A stretch of 64,000 bases of DNA from the NCBI RefSeq assembly GCF_003602235.1, contig NZ_QZVS01000093.1, positions 99,538 to 163,537 of the forward strand, read 5' to 3'. The notes below the pieces were generated by a model. That model was given only the letters and a program-made list of their open reading frames with translations. It ran no database searches and was not told the origin of the DNA. This DNA is from Cryobacterium melibiosiphilum. Its GTDB lineage: Bacteria > Actinomycetota > Actinomycetes > Actinomycetales > Microbacteriaceae. Both the position numbers and the translations under genes were made by a program. This document shows positions 58,126-64,000 of the stretch, one piece after another. Position 1 is the first letter of the stretch. Every line of letters starts with the position of its first letter.

Positions 58126-60319
58126 GGGCGCCCGCTTCCTGCAGCGCACGCACGTGCACCGTCGTTTTCTTGAATTCGGGCATGCCCGAGATGGGGTCGG
58201 TCACGTCATCCGTGAGCGAATTCGCCCGTCCCTCGCCGGCGAAGTGAAACGGCAGAAACACCGTGTCCAGACGGATGTCGGTGGTCACCTGCGCCTGGCA
58301 GCGCACGGTTCCCCGGTCGTTGCCCACCTCGACCCAGCCGCCGTCGACGATCGACAGCAGCTCGGCCGTCGCCGGGTGCACCTGCAGGCGCGCGGCCGGC
58401 TGGGCATCCAGCAGCTCGGGCACGCGCCGGGTCTGTGCGCCGGACTGGTAATGCTCGAGCAGGCGACCGGTGATCAGGGTGAGAGTGCCGTCGCCGTGCC
58501 CCTGAAGAATTCGGTCCGGGGCATCCGTCGAGACGGGCCGAACGGCGACGATGTGGGCGCGGCCGTCAGCGTGGGCGAAGCGCTCGAGGAACAGGCGCGG
58601 AGTGCCGGCCGCCCCGACCGGGAACGGCCAGAAGGCGGGCACGTCGGTGTCGAGCAGGGCGTGGCTGAGGCCGGAGTAGTCGGCGAGCGCGCCCGCGGTC
58701 GCACGTGCCAGCTCATCGAAGACCGCGGCCGGCTCGGCGCTCCAGGTCGACGGCGCGCCCAGGCGTTCGGCGAGCTGCTGCAGGATCCACAGTTCGCTGC
58801 GCACCCCGGCGGGCGCGTCGAGTGCTTTGCGGCGACGGATGACGCGGCCCTCGAGGCTGGTCATGGTCCCCTCCTCCTCGGCCCACTGGGTGACGGGCAG
58901 TACCACGTTCGCGAGGGACGCCGTCTCGGAGAAGAAGAAGTCGCTGACGACGAGAAAGTTGAGGGCAGCCAGCCCCTCGCGCACGGCGCCGGCGTTCGGG
59001 GCGGACACGACCACGTTCGCGGCGTGCACGAGCAGGGTGCGCACTCCCCCGGGCTGGCCGAGGGACTGCAGCAGCTGCACGGCCGGCAGCCCGACGCCGG
59101 GCAGGGTGTCGGGGTCGACGCCCCAGACGCCGGCGACGTGGGCGCGGTCGGCGGGGTCGGCGATCTTGCGATAGCCGGGCAGTTGGTCGCACTTCTGGCC
59201 GTGTTCGCGGCCGCCCTGGCCGTTGCCCTGGCCGGTGAGGGTGCCGTAGCCGGAGTGGCTCGTGCCGACGAGGCCGAGCACGAGGCTGAGGTTGATCGCG
59301 GCGGTTGCGGTGTCGGTGCCGTCGGCGTGCTGTTCGACGCCGCGCCCGGTGAGGATGTACGTGCCCGCTCCCGTGCCCGGCGTCGAGCTGCTCGGCCCGG
59401 CGGCGAGTCGGCGGGCCAGGTCGCGCAGCTGCCAGACCGGAACCCCGGTCTTCTCCTGCACGCGCTCGGGCCACCAGGCACTCACGCTGCGGCGCAGGGC
59501 ATCGAACCCGGTCGTGCGGGTCTCGAGGTAGTCGCGGTCGGCGAGTTTCTCGGTGATCACGATGTGCGTCAGCCCGAGCAGCAGAATCAGGTCGCTGCCC
59601 GGGGTCGGCTGCACGTGCATGCCGGCGCCGTCTTCGGTGAGCCGGGCGGTCGCGGTGCGGCGCGGGTCGACGACGATGAGCCCGCCGGCCTGCCGGGCGC
59701 CCTCGAGGTGACCGATGAAGGGCGGCATCGTCTGCGCCACGTTCGAGCCGAGAATCAGGATGGTGGCCGCCGCGTCGAGGGCGTCTACCGGAAACGGCAG
59801 CCCGCGGTCGAGCCCGAAGGCCCGGTTGCCGGCGGCCGCGGCGCTCGACATGCAGAACCGGCCGTTGTAGTCGATGCGGCTGGAGCCGAGGGCGACCCGG
59901 GTGAATTTTCCGAGCTGGTAGGCCTTCTCGTTGGTCAGGCCACCGCCGCCGAAGACGCCGACCGCGTCGGCGCCGTGCTCGGCGCGGGTGCCGCGCAGCT
60001 TCTCGGCGACGAGGTCGAGGGCGTCCTCCCACGATATGGGGGCGAAGCCGCCGTCGGGCTGCTTGAGCATCGGCTCGAGAATGCGCTCGGGCGAGGCGAG
60101 CAGTTCGGCGCTGGTCCAGCCCTTCTTGCAGAGGCCCCCACGGTTGGTGGGAAAGGCGCGGCCGCTCACGGTGACCGGGGCCTGCACGACGGAACCCGCC
60201 GCATCCGTCACCGGCAGGTCGGAAGGTTTCGTCAGCGTCATCGCGCACTGCAGGGCGCAGTACGGGCAATGGGTGGCGGTCACTCCGACGGGGGCGGCGG
60301 ATGCAGCGGGGGCAGTCAC
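58118..60319 (-). CDS. nasA: Assimilatory nitrate reductase catalytic subunit
   Basis: 733 residues of the Mo-bis-MGD family. An N-terminal 4Fe-4S site CPYCALQC with a fourth Cys in GGLCKKGW, the molybdopterin domain with NGRFCMSSAAAAGNRAFG (Cys Mo-ligand), WPERVQEKTGVP-like region, QGNGQGGREHGQKCDQLPGYR and a C-terminal molydopterin-dinucleotide-binding domain (LITGRLLEHYQSGAQTRRVPELL). No TAT signal, so cytoplasmic. It is co-transcribed with the flavoprotein that supplies its electrons. Substrate nitrate is inferred from the adjacent NarK. Confidence 0.92.
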   Translation of the reverse strand: MTAPAASAAPVGVTATHCPYCALQCAMTLTKPSDLPVTDAAGSVVQAPVTVSGRAFPTNRGGLCKKGWTSAELLASPERILEPMLKQPDGGFAPISWEDALDLVAEKLRGTRAEHGADAVGVFGGGGLTNEKAYQLGKFTRVALGSSRIDYNGRFCMSSAAAAGNRAFGLDRGLPFPVDALDAAATILILGSNVAQTMPPFIGHLEGARQAGGLIVVDPRRTATARLTEDGAGMHVQPTPGSDLILLLGLTHIVITEKLADRDYLETRTTGFDALRRSVSAWWPERVQEKTGVPVWQLRDLARRLAAGPSSSTPGTGAGTYILTGRGVEQHADGTDTATAAINLSLVLGLVGTSHSGYGTLTGQGNGQGGREHGQKCDQLPGYRKIADPADRAHVAGVWGVDPDTLPGVGLPAVQLLQSLGQPGGVRTLLVHAANVVVSAPNAGAVREGLAALNFLVVSDFFFSETASLANVVLPVTQWAEEEGTMTSLEGRVIRRRKALDAPAGVRSELWILQQLAERLGAPSTWSAEPAAVFDELARATAGALADYSGLSHALLDTDVPAFWPFPVGAAGTPRLFLERFAHADGRAHIVAVRPVSTDAPDRILQGHGDGTLTLITGRLLEHYQSGAQTRRVPELLDAQPAARLQVHPATAELLSIVDGGWVEVGNDRGTVRCQAQVTTDIRLDTVFLPFHFAGEGRANSLTDDVTDPISGMPEFKKTTVHVRALQEAGARV

Positions 60320-60358
60320 GGGTCGTGCTCCTTTTATTGAGGCGGTGAAGCGGTCAGC

Positions 60359-61792
60359 CTAGATTTTCTGGCCGGCGACCGAGGAGCCGCGGCGCATGTA
60401 GACGAACGCGGTGACGCCCATCATGACCAGGTAGGCGACCGCGAAGCCGTAGATCGCGCTGGTGTAGTCGCCCGTGGTGGTCTTGGAGTAGCCGAGCACC
60501 TGCGGAATGATGAATCCGCCGTAGGCACCGATCGCCGAGATGAGGCCGAGGGCGGCGGCGGTCTTGCGCTGGGTGTTCACGTCGCCGGAGTTGTGGTGGG
60601 CGTTGGCCACACCGCTGCGGGCCGAGAACACGCTCGGGATCATGCGGTAGGTCGAGCCGTTGCCGATTCCGGTGGCGACGAAGATCAGCACGAAGCTGCC
60701 GAGGAACGCCCAGAAGTTGCCGAGCGGCAGCACCAGGGTGACGATGAGGGCGCCGACGGCCATGACGCCGAAGGCGACGACGGTGACGGATGCCCCGCCG
60801 AACTTATCGGCGAGCTTGCCGCCCATCGGGCGGGCCAGCGAACCGACGAGAGCCCCGATGAAGGCGAGGGACAGCGACGCGGAGGCGACCTGGAATGTGG
60901 AGTACTCGGGGAACTGGTCGGCGATGAGCTTCGGGAAGACGCTCGCGAAGCCGATGAAAGAGCCGAAGGTGCCGATGTAGAGCACGGCGAGGATCCAGAG
61001 GTGCGGTTCCTTGAGCGCGGCGACGGAACCGGCGAAGTCGGCCTTCGCGTTGGTCAGGTTGTCCATGTACTTCCAGGCGCCCCACATGGCGAGCACGATG
61101 AAGGGAACCCAGAACCAGCCGGCCAACGTGATGTTGAGCGTGCCGACGGCGCCGAGGGTGATCACGATCGGCACGATGAGCTGGGCCATCGAAGCACCGA
61201 GGTTGCCGCCGGCAGCGTTCAGGCCGAGCGCGTAGCCCTTCTGGCTCTGCGGGTAGAAGTAGGTGATGTTGGACATCGAGCTGGCGAAGTTGCCGCCACC
61301 GAAGCCGGCGAGCGCGGCGACGAACAGCATCACGCCGAACGGGGTGTCGGGGTTGCCGACGCAGATGGCGAGGGCGATCGAGGGGATCAGCAGCAGGCCG
61401 GCGCTGATGATGGTCCAGTTGCGGCCACCGAACTTCGGCACCAGGAAGGTATAGGGAAACCGGAGGGTCGCGCCGACGAGGCTCGGCATCGAGATGAGCC
61501 AGAAGACCTCGGCGGTGGTGAAGGTGAAGCCGGCGGCGGGAAGCGACACCACGACGATGCTCCACAGCTGCCAGACGACGAAGCCGAGGAACTCTGCGAA
61601 GATCGACCACTTGAGGTTGCGGGCGGCGATGAGCTTGCCGCCGTTTTCCCACTGTTCCTTGTTCTCGGGGTTCCAGTTGTCGATCCAGCGCCCGGGGCGG
61701 TGCACGAGAACGGAGGACGGGGCGGCGGTGCCGACGGCTGGCGCACCCGACGTTCCAGAGTGCAGTGGTGCAGACTCGACGGTTGATGACAT
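60359..61792 (-). CDS. narK: Nitrate/nitrite MFS transporter (NarK/NasA family)
   Basis: 477 residues with about 12 membrane helices. Nitrate signatures GFGGGNFASSMSNITYFYPQ and GIGNGSTYRMIPSVF are present. A polar N-terminal extension (about 55 residues) contains WIDNWNPENKEQWENGGK. It supplies nitrate to the reductase encoded downstream (40-bp gap). ATG at 61792. The 280 bases upstream hold no recognised operator. Confidence 0.93.
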   Translation of the reverse strand: MSSTVESAPLHSGTSGAPAVGTAAPSSVLVHRPGRWIDNWNPENKEQWENGGKLIAARNLKWSIFAEFLGFVVWQLWSIVVVSLPAAGFTFTTAEVFWLISMPSLVGATLRFPYTFLVPKFGGRNWTIISAGLLLIPSIALAICVGNPDTPFGVMLFVAALAGFGGGNFASSMSNITYFYPQSQKGYALGLNAAGGNLGASMAQLIVPIVITLGAVGTLNITLAGWFWVPFIVLAMWGAWKYMDNLTNAKADFAGSVAALKEPHLWILAVLYIGTFGSFIGFASVFPKLIADQFPEYSTFQVASASLSLAFIGALVGSLARPMGGKLADKFGGASVTVVAFGVMAVGALIVTLVLPLGNFWAFLGSFVLIFVATGIGNGSTYRMIPSVFSARSGVANAHHNSGDVNTQRKTAAALGLISAIGAYGGFIIPQVLGYSKTTTGDYTSAIYGFAVAYLVMMGVTAFVYMRRGSSVAGQKI

Positions 61793-62072
61793 CGCGGGGC
61801 TCCCTCAGGGTTGGTGGCCTACTGGCTTATGGAAGACGCTACAGAGAGCGTGTTTCCGAGAGCCGTGGTCGCGATTACCGTTCGGTCACTAGATGATCAC
61901 ACGGGCGAGGGATGCGTGTTGGGGCGCTGTCATCTGTTCGTCACATTCGGGCGGCCCGGTCCGGGGCATCCGCTCTCGTGGTGGTGGCCCCGGGCACGGA
62001 CCAGATTCATTCCGGGAGCGAGGGCGGCGCGGTTCGGTCGCCGTGCGGCCGGGCGCGAGCCCCTGGGGCCGA

Positions 62073-62102
62073 TTTTGGCTTCTCGCTCACGAGATGCCAA
62101 AA
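62073..62102 (-). terminator. Terminator after the lipase
   Basis: Arms ttttggc-t-tctcg and cgaga-t-gccaaaa pair over 12 bp with one mismatch and a four-base loop, about 75 bp beyond the lipase stop. The A/T ends give a T-run on both strands. The rest of the 61793-62175 gap shows nothing further. Confidence 0.7.
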
Positions 62103-62175
62103 ACGCCCCTTCGCGAGTCTCGCTGCGGGTCCGGCTGGGCTTGGGGACAGCTACCGTGGCCATCCAACCCGGAGA

Positions 62176-63129
62176 TTAAAGGCAGGCGGGCTGGAACAGC
62201 GGGTCGGCGGGGCCGGCCGGCTGCACGAGGGCATTCAGCACGAGCTGGTGCACCACCGGGTCGTTCGGAGCCTGGTCATGTTCGATCGGGTCGAGCGGGC
62301 AGAGGTTCTGAATGGTGATGTTGGTCACCCGGTCGGTCGGCCCGGCGAGGAACTGGCTCTGATACGGCGTGACGACCTCGTCGTTGACCGTGGAGATCAC
62401 CGTATAGAACGGGCCACCACCGGCCTGCACGGCGACGAGGTCACCGATCGAGTTGAGCTCGGCGAGAAACTCCGAGCCCGCAGCCTGGTCGGAGCAGGCC
62501 GCACACACCGGCTCGAGGCCGCCCATGTCCGCGGGCACCTGGTCGGGAGTCGGGGTCAGCACGCCCTCGGTGCCGTGGTTGGAGGGCGCGACGCCCACGA
62601 GGTGGTGCACGGCGGCCGCGCCTCCGAAAAAGCCCATGTAGTAACGCGGCATCATGCCGCCCTGGCTGTGGCCGACGAGGTCGACCTGGGCGGCACCGGA
62701 TGCCTCCCGCACGGTGTCCACGAACGTCGCCAGTTCGGCGGCCGACTCGCGGATCGGCCCCGACGCGGCGATACCGTTCGCCTCGCCGTAATCGAGCGCA
62801 TAGACGCAGTAGCCGGCGTCCTTCAGCACGGGCGAGAGCGTCGACCAGTTCTTGACCATCGTTTCGAAGGTCCCGGGAACAAGCACGACGGGGAACGGAT
62901 GCGCGGCCGACGGCACGCAGGACCAGTCGTTGGCGCCGGCCGGGGAGACGGCGGTGCCGTCGACGGTCGGAGCGATGATCGCTGACTCGACGGTGACGGA
63001 TGCCGCGGCTCCGGCTTCGACGTCGGCTGCGGCCGCCGTCGTGGCGACGCTGAGGCCGGTGGCAAGCAGTGCGGCCGCGGCGAGCGCCGTGACCCGGGTC
63101 AGGACTGTAGGAGAAATCTGGGGGGACAT
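62176..63129 (-). CDS. Secreted alpha/beta-hydrolase (lipase)
   Basis: 317 residues: a signal peptide (1-35, ending TTAAAAD) and a hydrolase domain with VVLVPGTFETMVKNW (oxyanion region), the nucleophile elbow LVGHSQGGMMPRYYM and downstream Asp/His candidates (NDEVV, HDQAPND). Two cysteine pairs (CVPSAAH/CVYALD and CAACS) may form disulfides. This matches extracellular lipases of the actinobacterial class 2 type. The ATG at 63129 follows AGAGG at eight bases. Not linked to neighbours. Confidence 0.9.
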   Translation of the reverse strand: MSPQISPTVLTRVTALAAAALLATGLSVATTAAAADVEAGAAASVTVESAIIAPTVDGTAVSPAGANDWSCVPSAAHPFPVVLVPGTFETMVKNWSTLSPVLKDAGYCVYALDYGEANGIAASGPIRESAAELATFVDTVREASGAAQVDLVGHSQGGMMPRYYMGFFGGAAAVHHLVGVAPSNHGTEGVLTPTPDQVPADMGGLEPVCAACSDQAAGSEFLAELNSIGDLVAVQAGGGPFYTVISTVNDEVVTPYQSQFLAGPTDRVTNITIQNLCPLDPIEHDQAPNDPVVHQLVLNALVQPAGPADPLFQPACL

Positions 63130-63302
63130 GGGTGGAGCCTCTCGCGGCGGGCGCCACGCGCGCCGCCGTCATCTGCGCGGGCCGGGACGGCGCTGCGCGG
63201 GGTCCGGCCGTCCGAAGACGTGCGGGCGGGGGTTGAGGCGGTGGGATGACCCACCGCGGGTGCAGCTCTGCACCGGGACCGCCGGGACGCATGAACCCCC
63301 GC

Positions 63303-63328
63303 CTGCAGAGGGAAGTCTGCAGAGGGAA
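63303..63328. repeat. 12-bp direct repeat ctgcagagggaa, two units
   Basis: Copies at 63303-63314 and 63317-63328 lie in the 329-bp gap between the divergent lipase and rnhA genes. A role in transcription is possible. Nothing else was recognised in 63130-63458. Confidence 0.5.
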
Positions 63329-63458
63329 TGAGAAGAAGTGACGAAGGCTCACGCTGCCGTCCCCTGAGCGTAAGCGCATTCATCCGTGTCGAACCAGACT
63401 CGCACCGAACCCTTAGGCGCGGGTCACGACGCGGCGCGGGCGCTGGCAGACTGGAGGG

Positions 63459-64000
63459 ATGACGATTACTGCTGCCGCCGATGGATCCGCGCTCGGAAAC
63501 CCGGGGCCGGCCGGGTGGGCCTGGTACGTGGACGACGCCAACTGGGGCGCCGGCGGCTGGAAACACGCCACCAACAACCAGGGTGAGCTGAAGGCCGTAC
63601 TCGAGCTGTTCCGCGCGACCGCGCACCTCGACGACGACTTGCTCATCCTGTGCGACAGCCAGTACGTGATCAACTCCGTCACCAAGTGGATGAAAGGCTG
63701 GAAGGCCAAGGGCTGGCGCAAGGGCGACGGCAAGCCGGTCATGAACCTCGACCTGCTCAAGGAGATCGACGAAGCCCTCGCCGGTCGCCGCTACCGGTTC
63801 GAGTGGGTGAAGGGGCACGTGGGACACCCGCTCAACGAAGCCGCCGACATCCGCGCCCGCACCGCAGCCGAGGCGTTCCAGCGCGGCCGCGCCCCGGTCG
63901 AGGGACCCGGCTACACCCGCGGCGGCCCGCCCGTTCCGGTCGGGGCCACGATCGCGGCAGCGGATGCCCCGCCTGCCCGCGCCGCCGTCAAGGCCGCGCC
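63459..64000 (+). CDS. rnhA: Ribonuclease HI, partial (runs off the window)
   Basis: About 180 residues are visible. MTITAAADGSALGNPGPAGWAWYVDD, NNQGELKAVLELF (Glu), ILCDSQYVINSVTKWMKGWKAKGWRK (Asp) and FEWVKGHVGHPLNEAAD (His, Asp) form the type I RNase H active site that cuts RNA in RNA-DNA hybrids. An Ala/Pro-rich tail continues to the window edge, suggesting a C-terminal extension beyond the normal 150 residues. The ATG at 63459 lies six bases after a CAGACT box. Confidence 0.93.
   Translation, partial: MTITAAADGSALGNPGPAGWAWYVDDANWGAGGWKHATNNQGELKAVLELFRATAHLDDDLLILCDSQYVINSVTKWMKGWKAKGWRKGDGKPVMNLDLLKEIDEALAGRRYRFEWVKGHVGHPLNEAADIRARTAAEAFQRGRAPVEGPGYTRGGPPVPVGATIAAADAPPARAAVKAA

Overview
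This is a high-GC actinobacterial chromosome segment, most likely from a member of the Microbacteriaceae. Pointers are the high GC with GCC/GAC-rich codons, the very frequent word GGATGC/GCATCC, many ATGA/TGATG-coupled gene pairs, several genes with a TANNNT box 6-7 bases before the start codon (leaderless transcription), and a Pst operon preceded by a PhoP-type box of adjacent 11-bp repeats. A secreted protein with three ice-binding-like (DUF3494) domains and a fatty-acid desaturase suggest a cold-tolerant organism. No insertion sequence, prophage, CRISPR array or rRNA was seen.

Layout. 1-2463: gluconate uptake and phosphorylation (gntP fragment, gntK) divergent from gnd. 2464-3554: a small membrane protein bracketed by two clusters of a 22-bp palindromic repeat. 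3555-6140: glmU-prs and tRNA-Gln. 6233-6724: a MarR regulator. 6741-20839: a large leftward operon with a PHO box at its head, in the order unknown gene, pstC, pstA, membrane-anchored pstS, a 924-residue binding-protein-like protein, a second PstS-like protein, a WxL-like surface protein, a DUF916 (WxL-interacting) protein, an LASTG-tailed protein, a sortase-like protein lacking its catalytic residues, and finally pstB. 20925-23643: metQNI. 23827-32094: housekeeping genes (ABC-F ATPase, ispE, rsmA, tatD, metG, rsmI). 32146-37077, rightward: protein O-mannosyltransferase, desaturase, an O-acetylhomoserine sulfhydrylase-type enzyme and a CoA-binding protein.

37240-42567 is a second WxL-type surface locus: a WxL-like protein, a DUF916 protein, a triple DUF3494 protein ending in a WxL-like domain, and another WxL-like protein. 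42740-44792: sdaA and a LysM lipoprotein. 44906-48247: a ribbon-helix-helix regulator with a phased operator over its own start codon, a DUF4097 protein and a DrrAB-type exporter. 48318-56337: an oxidoreductase, a DUF3516 helicase, a membrane-bound molybdopterin oxidoreductase and small proteins, with palindromic and repeated intergenic DNA. 56443-61792: nitrate assimilation (reductase flavoprotein, NasA-type reductase, NarK transporter). 62176-64000: a secreted lipase and the start of an RNase HI gene.

The most notable content is the pair of WxL/DUF916 surface modules. One is built into the phosphate transporter operon between pstS and pstB, together with a sortase-like pseudoenzyme and three substrate-binding-type proteins. 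The other probably displays an ice-binding protein. In both, the proteins share the same C-terminal domain, an AW[ST]L motif plus a terminal Y-x3-LT[FL]T motif, which suggests a common way of holding exported proteins on the wall of a monoderm cell.
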